A stretch of DNA of 40,852 nt from an uncultured Muribaculaceae bacterium (GTDB taxonomy: Bacteria > Bacteroidota > Bacteroidia > Bacteroidales > Muribaculaceae), in the NCBI GenBank assembly GCA_910583795.1, contig CAJTZQ010000033.1, positions 1 through 40,852 on the forward strand, in the 5' to 3' direction. A program made the position numbers and the translations under genes. Below, piece by piece: positions 33,523 to 40,852 of this stretch (position 1 is the first letter of the stretch; every line of letters begins with the position of its first letter). The notes beneath the pieces are model-generated. The model did not search any database and had not been told where the DNA came from. It saw nothing but the letters and a program-made list of their open reading frames with translations.

Positions 33523-34116
33523 TTATTTTTTCTTCTTTTTCGATTTGCTTGAGCCGGGATGTGCCACATCAATATAATCATTTAGACGATAATTATCAGG
33601 ATTGATCTGAATCTTTCCTTCAGAAATGTCGGCTATATCAACAAACACTTTTGCGTCGCTTGCCGACTCAGGATTCTGCATCACAAGGAGTTTTTTCATC
33701 TGATTGGCAAGCAGGAATATCAACTGGTCTTTCTCCACACAATTTTCCATATCAGCCACTTTACGAATCATCGACTGTATGTTCCTACCATAATGTCTAT
33801 ACCTTGTAAAAGTTCCTGTGTAAGGGATTTTTGAATGTCCCGGGGTAAGCTGATCTGCGCTTATCACTTCGCAAGGGAAATCGATGTCAAGTTCGAATCT
33901 TGACATAACATTGATATGGTCCCAAATTTTCTGTCGGTCCCCCTTGTCTCCCAGCATAGAAGGGAAAAGAGTGGCCATTACATCTGAAATCGCATAAGCG
34001 CAACGAGTACGTTCGTCGCGATCTTCAATCATCACACAATGATCAATCATGCGTTGGATATTTCTACCGTATTCCGGCATCAAGAGCTGCGGCTCTCCAG
34101 TATTATATGGAATCAT
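33523..34116 (-). CDS. DUF4290 family protein
   Basis: A 197-residue cytoplasmic protein of a family found in Bacteroidota. The recognisable start is MIPYNTGEPQLLMPEYGRNI, with a second YGRNIQSMI segment near residue 110, suggesting an internal duplication of helical units. It ends in a lysine-rich tail (SKSKKKKK) that may bind nucleic acid or ribosomes (inference). Function unknown; the constant place beside murA and tsaB suggests a housekeeping role. Confidence 0.85.
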   Translation of the reverse strand: MIPYNTGEPQLLMPEYGRNIQRMIDHCVMIEDRDERTRCAYAISDVMATLFPSMLGDKGDRQKIWDHINVMSRFELDIDFPCEVISADQLTPGHSKIPYTGTFTRYRHYGRNIQSMIRKVADMENCVEKDQLIFLLANQMKKLLVMQNPESASDAKVFVDIADISEGKIQINPDNYRLNDYIDVAHPGSSKSKKKKK

Positions 34117-34126
34117 ATTTTTTATT

Positions 34127-34831
34127 TCAGTTATTATTCAATACCTTGTTTTTAGGGACAGTGGTCTGATATTCTTTTAGATAGTTTGGAGTCGAGTATG
34201 CAATGTCAATAAATCGGTTTTCACGGAAATATTTTTCAGACAATGCCATCATGTCTCTGGCATGAGGATTCAAACCATCAAGCCACTCTCCATTTTCGGC
34301 TGCATAGACATCTTTAAATTTAGAGGCTCCGTCACCAAAAAACAGCACTTTCCTCTTAGTATGAAGTTCGGAAAAGGAACTTTCGTCAAGAATAACAGGA
34401 CCCTCGGCGACCACTTCATTTAAAGCGAAATCAAAAGCACCTGAGAAAACCTCCATTCTTCTGGCATCAACCATAGGAACAAGAATTTCATCTCCTTGCC
34501 AGTTCATACTCCTGAACATAGCCTTAACTGCAAGAATCTGAAGAGTTGATATCCCTATCAATGGAACATCGAGACTATAAGCCAACCCTTTTGCAAGTGA
34601 CAATCCTATTCTCAAGCCTGTATATGAGCCAGGCCCCAGGCTAACTGCAACTGCATCTAATCTGTATTCTTTTCTCTTCACCTCATCCATACAACGCTCC
34701 ACAAAGGGTGCAAGTTTAACAGCATGGTTCATTCCATCGGTATCTTCAAGCTGAAACTCCACTACACCATCTTTCGTCAGAGCCACGCTGCAAGTTTTAG
34801 AAGAAGTTTCTATATTTATAATTGTCGCCAT
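34127..34831 (-). CDS. tsaB: tRNA threonylcarbamoyladenosine biosynthesis protein TsaB
   Basis: TsaB is the non-catalytic partner of TsaD (with TsaE) in making t6A37 on tRNAs reading ANN codons. The 234-residue ASKHA-fold protein starts IINIETSSKTCSVALTKDG and carries AVSLGPGSYTGLRIGLSLAK, the TsaB/TsaD phosphate-loop-like motif, and GISTLQILA. Its ATG shares one base with the TAA stop of the preceding FAD gene, indicating translational coupling. tsaD and tsaE are not in the window. Confidence 0.95.
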   Translation of the reverse strand: MATIINIETSSKTCSVALTKDGVVEFQLEDTDGMNHAVKLAPFVERCMDEVKRKEYRLDAVAVSLGPGSYTGLRIGLSLAKGLAYSLDVPLIGISTLQILAVKAMFRSMNWQGDEILVPMVDARRMEVFSGAFDFALNEVVAEGPVILDESSFSELHTKRKVLFFGDGASKFKDVYAAENGEWLDGLNPHARDMMALSEKYFRENRFIDIAYSTPNYLKEYQTTVPKNKVLNNN

Positions 34832-36402
34832 TATCTGTTAGCATTGATTTTTGAATGATAAGCTTCCACACATCTCTGTCCGTCAATTGCAGCTGATACA
34901 ATGCCGCCTGCGTAACCGGCACCTTCACCAGCCGGATAGAGATCTTCGATCGTGACATGCATCAAAGATTCCCTGTCACGAGGAATTCGAACAGGGCTTG
35001 AAGTCCTCGACTCAAGTCCAATCATAGTTGCCTCCGGAGTTAAAAATCCGGGACATTTTCTATTGAACGATTTAAAACCGTCTTTTAGTCTTCCTGATAT
35101 TTCCTTAGGAAGAAGATGATCGAGACGAGCAGGATGAATTCCCGCCGGATATGAGCTTTTAGGCAAATCTTTGGAATCTTTGCCATTAACAAAATCAGTC
35201 ATTCTTTGGGCCGGGGCATTCAGAGTTTTACCAGATTCTTCAAAAAAACGTCTTTCAAGAAATTCTTGCAATGCAAGCATTTCCAAAGCCCCCTCCATTT
35301 CAAAGCCTGGTATATCACCAGGATGAAGTTCAACAACCATTCCGGAATTAGCCCATTGGCTTGCCCGGGCTGATGCAGACATGCCATTGACCACAGACTG
35401 ACCGGGAGCAGACATTGCCGGTACTATAACGCCTCCGGGGCACATACAAAAAGAATACACACCTCTCCCATCAACCTGCGTGACATAGCTATATTCCGCT
35501 GCAGGAAGATATTGCCCTCTTCCCTCTTTTGAATGGTATTGCAATGAGTCTATCAATTCTTGAGGATGCTCCAAGCGCACGCCTATAGCCAAGCCTTTGG
35601 CTTCTATATCAACTTTATCTTTGAAGAGGAATCTATAGACATCTCGCGCCGAGTGACCTGTGGAAAGGACTACTGCCCCAAATATTTTTTCACCTGAAGC
35701 AGTCTCCACGCCTATAGCTTTGCCATTCTCTATAATTAAGTCTGTTACCTTTTCACGGAATCGCACCTCTCCTCCACAATTTATAATAGTTTTGCGAATG
35801 TTTTTGATCACATCCGGAAGTTTGTCACTTCCAATATGAGGATGCGCATCAACAAGAATATCAGCGGATGCTCCGTGTTGATGAAGCAACTGCAAAATAG
35901 AATCAACATTACCTCGTTTCTTACTGCGGGTGAAAAGTTTGCCATCACTATATGCTCCGGCACCCCCTTCTCCAAAACAATAATTGGAATCAGGATCCAC
36001 AGTCCCTTCCCTACTTATTTTTGCAAGTTCCACTCTTCTTGAGTCCACATCGCTGCCTCGTTCAAGTAAAACAGGTCGAATTCCAAGTTCAATAGCCTTA
36101 AGGGCAGCAAACAAGCCGGCTGGACCGGCACCAACAATCACAATGCATGGGGCACCATCCGACACAGGATAAAATTTCACAGGCTCGTAGACTGGCTTCA
36201 CTTCAGGATCATCGTCCAAAGCCACTCTCACGGTTAGATTAACAGCCACATTGCGTTGTCTGGCGTCGATAGATCGCCTCACTATTCTGAGGTCGTTAAT
36301 TTCACTCTCGTTTATATGCAGTTCGCCAGCTACTCTCTGCTTAAGCAAAGGACGTAGGGCTGCTATTTTAGGAGATACTCTCAGTGAAACGTCTTCTATC
36401 AT
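34831..36402 (-). CDS. FAD-dependent NAD(P)-type oxidoreductase (YdhS/'FAD dehydrogenase' family)
   Basis: A 523-residue flavoprotein. After a ~95-residue N-terminal extension (SLRVSPKIAALRPLLKQRVA), the FAD-binding loop CIVIVGAGPAGLFAALKAIE is followed by LLERGSDVDSRRVE, then YCFGEGGAGAYSDGKLFTRS, a conserved family signature, and AVVLSTGHSARD; the C-terminal GEGAGYAGGIVSAAIDG closes the FAD site. Substrate unknown; cytoplasmic. The start is ATG 36402 rather than 36447, because a -7 box (36434-36427) lies between them. It is the first gene of the murA operon. Confidence 0.88.
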   Translation of the reverse strand: MIEDVSLRVSPKIAALRPLLKQRVAGELHINESEINDLRIVRRSIDARQRNVAVNLTVRVALDDDPEVKPVYEPVKFYPVSDGAPCIVIVGAGPAGLFAALKAIELGIRPVLLERGSDVDSRRVELAKISREGTVDPDSNYCFGEGGAGAYSDGKLFTRSKKRGNVDSILQLLHQHGASADILVDAHPHIGSDKLPDVIKNIRKTIINCGGEVRFREKVTDLIIENGKAIGVETASGEKIFGAVVLSTGHSARDVYRFLFKDKVDIEAKGLAIGVRLEHPQELIDSLQYHSKEGRGQYLPAAEYSYVTQVDGRGVYSFCMCPGGVIVPAMSAPGQSVVNGMSASARASQWANSGMVVELHPGDIPGFEMEGALEMLALQEFLERRFFEESGKTLNAPAQRMTDFVNGKDSKDLPKSSYPAGIHPARLDHLLPKEISGRLKDGFKSFNRKCPGFLTPEATMIGLESRTSSPVRIPRDRESLMHVTIEDLYPAGEGAGYAGGIVSAAIDGQRCVEAYHSKINANR

Positions 36403-36426
36403 CGTTATTTTTTCCTTTTCAAACTG

Positions 36427-36465
36427 CAAATATAACTCTAATCTCACAATTTTTTCCTATATTTG
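36427..36465. promoter_or_regulatory. Back-to-back -7 boxes for the murA operon and the HAD-rarA operon
   Basis: TATATTTG occurs on the minus strand at 36434-36427 (for the FAD gene) and on the plus strand at 36458-36465 (for the HAD gene). Neither has a clear TTTG at the -33 spacing, so these are partial matches; the divergent layout supports both. Confidence 0.55.
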
Positions 36466-36498
36466 TGATGGAATTTATCAAAACAAGACATTTCAGTT

Positions 36499-37161
36499 AT
36501 GGCAAATCACAATAAGGCAGGTTTTTTATTCGATCTTGACGGAGTCCTTATCGATAGCGAAAGAGAGTATTCCAGAATTTGGGCTCAGGTCAACAAAGAG
36601 TATCCGAGCGGAACAGAATCTCTCGAGAAAGTAATTAAAGGCTGCACATTAGACAAGATCCTTAATGACCATTATCCTGATCATGCCACAAGAGTGAAGG
36701 TCGTAAAAAGGCTATACGAACTCGAGGGGCTGATGAAATACGAATATCTTCCCGGAGCCGAAAATCTTTTGAAAACCCTCAAACGGCTAAACCAGCCTAT
36801 AGTGTTGGTGACAAGCAGCAATGATGACAAAATGGCGCATCTTGATGAAGAGATTCCTGAATTAAGAAGATTATTCGACTTCATTGTCACAGCTGACCTT
36901 ATCACCAGATCGAAACCTGATCCAGAAGGATATCTTCTCGGGGCAAAAAAAATTGGTAAAAACATCACCAACTGCATAGTCTTCGAAGATTCTCTACAAG
37001 GAGTAAAAGCAGGCAGGAATGCCGGAGCGTTTGTAATCGGGATTGCAGGCACTATGCCAAGAGAAGCCCTGGAGCCATTCTCTGATCTGGTCATAGACTC
37101 GCTGACCGAACTTGACCCTGAAATGCTTATAAAAACAGCAACAGAAAGAGATGAACAATAA
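36499..37161 (+). CDS. HAD-superfamily hydrolase, beta-phosphoglucomutase-like
   Basis: The 220-residue cytoplasmic protein has all four HAD motifs: FLFDLDGVLIDS (I, nucleophile Asp and acid/base Asp), VLVTSSND (II), RSKPDPEGYL (III, Lys) and CIVFEDSLQGVKAG (IV). The helical cap between motifs I and II fits subfamily IA, which includes sugar-phosphate phosphatases and beta-phosphoglucomutases; the substrate cannot be read from sequence. It overlaps rarA by 11 bp, so the two are cotranscribed. Confidence 0.9.
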   Translation: MANHNKAGFLFDLDGVLIDSEREYSRIWAQVNKEYPSGTESLEKVIKGCTLDKILNDHYPDHATRVKVVKRLYELEGLMKYEYLPGAENLLKTLKRLNQPIVLVTSSNDDKMAHLDEEIPELRRLFDFIVTADLITRSKPDPEGYLLGAKKIGKNITNCIVFEDSLQGVKAGRNAGAFVIGIAGTMPREALEPFSDLVIDSLTELDPEMLIKTATERDEQ

Positions 37162-38428
37162 TATACCATTGGCGGAACGTTTGCGCCCGACATCACTTGA
37201 CGACTATATAGGACAGCGTCATCTTGTGGGAGAAAACGGAATCATCCGCAAGATGATTGATTCCGGAAGAATAAACTCATTTATATTATGGGGACCTCCC
37301 GGAGTCGGTAAAACCACTCTCGCCAAAATAATAGCACAGACCACAGAAGCATCATTCTTCACTCTTAGCGCTGTTACTTCAGGGGTGAAGGAAGTCAGGG
37401 AAGTGATCGAGCGCTGCAAGGCGGAGTCAAGAAGTATGTTTGCAAAAGCCCGTCCTATTCTTTTCATCGACGAAATCCACCGTTTCAGTAAATCGCAACA
37501 AGATTCGCTACTCGGAGCCGTGGAACAAGGAATCGTGACACTTATAGGTGCCACCACAGAAAATCCGTCTTTCGAAGTGATCCGTCCTCTCCTTTCCAGG
37601 TCACAAGTGTATACTTTAAAATCCCTCGAAACGGAAGATCTTGAGACATTACTTAAACGTGCACTCGAAAAAGACCCGATATTATCGGCACGAGATGTTG
37701 AAGTGAAGGAAAAGTCCGCCCTATTCAGGTTCTCAGGTGGTGACGCCCGCAAGTTGCTAAACATACTCGATCTTCTTGAACAATCAACTCCTGCAAATGA
37801 GCCTTTGGTCATAACTGACGAAACTGTTACGGAACGTTTACAGGAAAATCCGGCTGCCTACGACCGAAATGGAGAGATGCATTATGATATTATCTCTGCT
37901 TTTATTAAATCCGTCAGGGGGAGCGACCCGGATGCAGCAGTTTACTGGCTTGCAAGAATGGTGGCAGGTGGAGAAGATCCGGAATTTATAGCCAGAAGGC
38001 TTGTGATTCTCGCTTCAGAAGATATCGGGCTTGCAAATCCCAACGCACTGCTAATGGCAAACGCCACATTCGATGCCCTGCATAAAATCGGATGGCCTGA
38101 GGGAAGAATAATTCTCGCTGAATGCACAGTCTATCTTGCCAACTCACCCAAGAGCAATTCCGCCTATATGTCAATAGCGGCGGCAATGGATGCAGTTGAA
38201 AAGACAGGCAATCTCCCGGTCCCTTTACATCTCAGAAATGCTCCGACAAAACTTATGAAAGATCTGGGGTATCATGAAGGCTACAAATATGCACATGATT
38301 ACAGAGGTAACTTCGTGAAACAACAATATCTTCCTGATCAATTGGCGGGAGCTCGATTCTGGAATCCGTGTGATAACCCACAAGAGGCAAAAATGTGGGA
38401 ACGCCTTGAAAAACTGCGTAATGGATAA
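37151..38428 (+). CDS. rarA: Replication-associated recombination protein RarA (MgsA)
   Basis: RarA is an AAA+ ATPase related to clamp loaders that acts at stalled replication forks. The 425-residue product has PLAERLRPTSLDDYIGQRHL, Walker A ILWGPPGVGKTTLA, Walker B ILFIDEIHRFSKSQQD, sensor-1 IGATTENPSFEV and the arginine finger region LLSRSQVY, followed by the C-terminal tetramerisation domain (LVILASEDIGLANPNALLMA and YHEGYKYAHDY). The start overlaps the HAD gene. Confidence 0.96.
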   Translation: MNNNIPLAERLRPTSLDDYIGQRHLVGENGIIRKMIDSGRINSFILWGPPGVGKTTLAKIIAQTTEASFFTLSAVTSGVKEVREVIERCKAESRSMFAKARPILFIDEIHRFSKSQQDSLLGAVEQGIVTLIGATTENPSFEVIRPLLSRSQVYTLKSLETEDLETLLKRALEKDPILSARDVEVKEKSALFRFSGGDARKLLNILDLLEQSTPANEPLVITDETVTERLQENPAAYDRNGEMHYDIISAFIKSVRGSDPDAAVYWLARMVAGGEDPEFIARRLVILASEDIGLANPNALLMANATFDALHKIGWPEGRIILAECTVYLANSPKSNSAYMSIAAAMDAVEKTGNLPVPLHLRNAPTKLMKDLGYHEGYKYAHDYRGNFVKQQYLPDQLAGARFWNPCDNPQEAKMWERLEKLRNG

Positions 38429-38533
38429 CTCCCCGCGCTGATTAATGCCCTTGATTACTTAAGATAATTCAAAAGGTGGATAAAACCTATTTTGTATAAA
38501 CTTTGAATTTTTGAATTATTTTTCTTGTTTTAT

Positions 38534-38564
38534 TTTGTCATGCAAGATAAAACAATTAAATTTG
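38534..38564 (+). promoter_or_regulatory. Promoter of serC
   Basis: TTTG (38534-38537), exactly 19 bp, then TAAATTTG (38557-38564): a perfect match to the Bacteroidota consensus, ending 31 bp before the serC start. Confidence 0.82.
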
Positions 38565-38595
38565 CCATGTATTCCATACTAAAACTTTAAATTTC

Positions 38596-39666
38596 ATGAA
38601 AAAGCACAATTTCTATGCCGGCCCAAGTATCATGAGCCAGTTCACTATCGAAGAAACTGCAAAAGCAGTTCACAACTTTGCAGACATGGGACTCTCAATT
38701 CTTGAGATTTCACACCGCAGCAAGCAATTCCAGGCTGTTATGGACGAGGCTGTAGCATTGTTCAAAGAGCTCCTCGAAATCCCCGAAGGTTACAGTGTAT
38801 TGTTCCTCGGCGGTGGTGCAAGCCTTCAGTTTGCAATGGTTCCTATGAACATGCTTGCAAAAAAAGCAGCTTATCTCGACACCGGTGTTTGGGCAAGCAA
38901 AGCCATCAAAGAGGCAAAGCTTTTCGGCGAAGTTGACGTAGTAGCTTCTTCAAAAGATAAAAACTACACCTACATTCCAAAAGATTATGTTGTTCCCACA
39001 GATGTTGACTATTTCCACTACACATCAAACAACACAATCTACGGTACTGAAATCCGCAAAGATCCAGAAGTTAAAGCACGCATGATATGCGACATGAGTT
39101 CTGATATCTTCAGCCGTCCGGTAGACGTTTCCAAATACGATCTCATATATGGAGGCGCACAGAAAAATCTTGCTCCTGCCGGCGTGACATTCGTGATTGT
39201 GAAAGACGACGCTCTCGGTCATGTTGACCGCGTGATCCCGACTATGCTCGACTATCGCACTCACGTGAAGAAGGGTTCAATGTTCAACACTCCTCCGGTG
39301 CTTCCTATCTACTCCGCACTTCAGACTCTCAAGTATTACAAGCAGCTTGGCGGTATCCGTGCGATTGAAAAGATGGATATCGACAAGGCAGAGGTTCTCT
39401 ACAATGCAATAGACAGCAGCAAAATGTTCGTAGCAACTGTTCCTAACCATGAGGATCGTTCTATTATGAATGTTTGCTTCGTTATGAAGCCTGAATATCA
39501 AGAGCTCGAGAAAGATTTCATCGACTTTGCAACTGCAAAGGGCATGATGGGTATCAAAGGTCACCGCGATGTTGGTGGTTTCCGTGCTTCTCTTTACAAT
39601 GCACTTCCTATGGAAAGCGTTGAGGCTCTCGTTGCTGCTATGAAGGAATTCGAAGCTAAGCACTAA
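38596..39666 (+). CDS. serC: Phosphoserine aminotransferase SerC
   Basis: SerC is a PLP aminotransferase converting 3-phosphohydroxypyruvate plus glutamate to phosphoserine (and acting in some bacteria in pyridoxal phosphate synthesis). The 356-residue product begins KHNFYAGPSIMSQFTIEET; the early family motif GGGASLQFAMVPMN binds the PLP phosphate and the Schiff-base lysine is in LIYGGAQKNLAPAG. GHRDVGGFRASLYNALP near the C-terminus supplies substrate-binding residues. It is followed by serA, 79 bp downstream, so consecutive pathway enzymes are adjacent. Confidence 0.97.
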   Translation: MKKHNFYAGPSIMSQFTIEETAKAVHNFADMGLSILEISHRSKQFQAVMDEAVALFKELLEIPEGYSVLFLGGGASLQFAMVPMNMLAKKAAYLDTGVWASKAIKEAKLFGEVDVVASSKDKNYTYIPKDYVVPTDVDYFHYTSNNTIYGTEIRKDPEVKARMICDMSSDIFSRPVDVSKYDLIYGGAQKNLAPAGVTFVIVKDDALGHVDRVIPTMLDYRTHVKKGSMFNTPPVLPIYSALQTLKYYKQLGGIRAIEKMDIDKAEVLYNAIDSSKMFVATVPNHEDRSIMNVCFVMKPEYQELEKDFIDFATAKGMMGIKGHRDVGGFRASLYNALPMESVEALVAAMKEFEAKH

Positions 39667-39698
39667 TTCAAACTCAATCAACATTAATTAGGAATCCG

Positions 39699-39730
39699 GA
39701 CATGAGGAGTGAATCCATACTCCTCATGTC
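39699..39730 (+). terminator. Perfect 12-bp hairpin between serC and serA
   Basis: GACATGAGGAGT (39699-39710) and ACTCCTCATGTC (39719-39730) form a perfect stem with an 8-nt loop. It is followed by TTAATAAAT rather than a T run, so it may only partly terminate, protect the serC mRNA or tune serA expression. Confidence 0.6.
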
Positions 39731-39745
39731 TTAATAAATATTACT

Positions 39746-40663
39746 ATGAAAATTCTCGTTTTCACTGAAAAACCATTTGCTCAGGCTGCCGTAAAAGCGA
39801 TAGCCGACGTTATCAACGCTTCTGGCAACGATCTCGAACTCGTGGAGCGTGGCACTCGCGAAGATCTTCTAAATGCAGTTAAAGATGCGGAAGGTCTTAT
39901 TGTCCGTAGTGACGTTATAGACGCCGAGGTGATGAATGCAGCTCCAAAATTGAAAGTTATCGTTCGTGCAGGTGCAGGTTACGACAACATCGATCTTCAA
40001 GCTGCCACCAACCACGGCATTTGTGTGATGAATACTCCCGGTCAGAATTCAAATGCAGTTGCAGAACTGGTATTCGGCATGATCGTAATGATGTGTCGCA
40101 ACCAATATAACGGCACTTCTGGTTCAGAGCTCAAAGGAAAATCTCTCGGTATATATGCATTCGGTCAGGTAGGAAGGAATGTGGCACGCATCGCAAAAGG
40201 CTTCAATATGAATATTCAGGCGCTTGACGTTTTCGTTCCTGATGAGGTCATGGAAGCAGAAGGTGTTACTCCGGTACATGACGTAAACGAGCTATTCTCT
40301 CAAAATGATTTCGTTTCCCTCCATATCCCTGCTACTCCACAGACTAAAAATTCAATCGGTTATGACCTTGTGATGAAGATGCCTAAGAATGGTGTTCTTG
40401 TAAACACAGCACGCAAGGAAGTAATAGATGAAGAAGGTCTTAAGAAAGCTCTTGAGGAGCGTCCCGACCTTCGCTATGTCAGCGACATCAAACCCGCTAT
40501 GGCTGAAGAATATGAGAAACTTTTCGGAGCACGTGTATTCTTCACACCCAAGAAAATGGGTGCACAGACAGCTGAAGCCAACTTTAATGCAGGTGTAGCA
40601 GCGGCTGAACAGGTTATCGCATACTTGAAAGATGGTTGGAACAAATTCCAAGTTAACAAATAA
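39746..40663 (+). CDS. serA: D-3-phosphoglycerate dehydrogenase, short type with active-site lysine
   Basis: SerA oxidises 3-phosphoglycerate to 3-phosphohydroxypyruvate with NAD, the first step of serine synthesis. At 305 residues it has only the substrate- and NAD-binding domains; the regulatory ACT domain of E. coli SerA is missing, so no serine feedback by that route. Seen are VIVRAGAGYDNID, the NAD loop GIYAFGQVGRNVARI (a variant of GxGxxG), and VNTARKEVIDEEGL with the catalytic Arg. Where the usual TPHxG catalytic His stands, the sequence is FTPKKMGAQTAEAN, i.e. lysine. This fits the class described as type III-K (known from Entamoeba and Bacteroides). Confidence 0.95.
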   Translation: MKILVFTEKPFAQAAVKAIADVINASGNDLELVERGTREDLLNAVKDAEGLIVRSDVIDAEVMNAAPKLKVIVRAGAGYDNIDLQAATNHGICVMNTPGQNSNAVAELVFGMIVMMCRNQYNGTSGSELKGKSLGIYAFGQVGRNVARIAKGFNMNIQALDVFVPDEVMEAEGVTPVHDVNELFSQNDFVSLHIPATPQTKNSIGYDLVMKMPKNGVLVNTARKEVIDEEGLKKALEERPDLRYVSDIKPAMAEEYEKLFGARVFFTPKKMGAQTAEANFNAGVAAAEQVIAYLKDGWNKFQVNK

Positions 40664-40690
40664 TTATCTTTTCATAAATACATTACATTT

Positions 40691-40730
40691 ACCCGATAGG
40701 CTATTGAAGCCTGTCGGGTTTTATTTTATA
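40691..40730 (+). terminator. Intrinsic terminator after serA
   Basis: ACCCGATAGGCT (40691-40702) pairs with AGCCTGTCGGGT (40708-40719) with one T-G wobble and a 5-nt loop, followed by TTTTATTTTAT. The remaining 122 bases of the window show no recognisable feature. Confidence 0.9.
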
Positions 40731-40852
40731 TCCACTGAAGTTGTAATTTTTCATTACCGTATTCGTTGAAATAAATAGTATAGTCATCAATTTATTCTTA
40801 GAGTATGTTTACTTTTGGCATAAGTTAATATTTAGAAAGAGTTTTTGAGGTT

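Overview
The window reads as chromosomal DNA of a member of the Bacteroidales, possibly a Muribaculaceae-like gut commensal (the family is a guess). Evidence: repeated Bacteroidota promoters of the form TTTG-N19-TAnnTTTG, almost no Shine-Dalgarno sequences, a type IX secretion (type B) sorting domain, a DUF4290 gene beside murA, and a short ~305-residue phosphoglycerate dehydrogenase with lysine where the usual catalytic histidine sits. No phage, insertion sequence, CRISPR array or rRNA was seen.

Layout. 1-4.9 kb: 3' end of methylmalonyl-CoA mutase large subunit, a Yip1-like membrane protein, smpB, a U32 peptidase-family protein and a small lipoprotein. 4.9-15.6 kb: two different uvrA genes on the minus strand flanking two identical tRNA-Gln genes and a 1,357-residue AlbA_2 (Schlafen-type) protein of unknown function. 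15.6-20 kb: a T9SS type B cargo protein, an XRE-type repressor with repeat-rich upstream DNA, a ~965-bp very AT-rich gap, and a GNAT acetyltransferase. 20.3-25.3 kb (plus strand): S1/P1 nuclease, an orphan HsdR_N nuclease-fold protein, a UvrD/PcrA helicase and nspC.

25.4-30.6 kb is the accessory region: intact EFR1 ferredoxin-flavodoxin, SDR, small membrane protein and DKNYY-repeat protein genes lie among remnants of an outer-membrane barrel, an FKBP_N-like exported protein broken at an (AT)6 run, an S8 protease and a WG-repeat protein. Two promoters here share a 33-bp bipartite element placed exactly 22 bp before the same -7 box; I regard this as the most interesting signal in the window.

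30.7-36.4 kb is a tight minus-strand operon of seven genes (FAD oxidoreductase, tsaB, DUF4290, murA, rimM, acidic hypothetical, OmpA-like). Divergent from it are a HAD phosphatase and rarA. The window closes with serC and serA, the first two steps of serine synthesis from glycolysis in adjacent order, followed by a clear terminator. DNA repair and replication genes (two uvrA, uvrD, rarA) are numerous but lie in separate transcription units. All functional calls come from reading motifs; no database search was possible.
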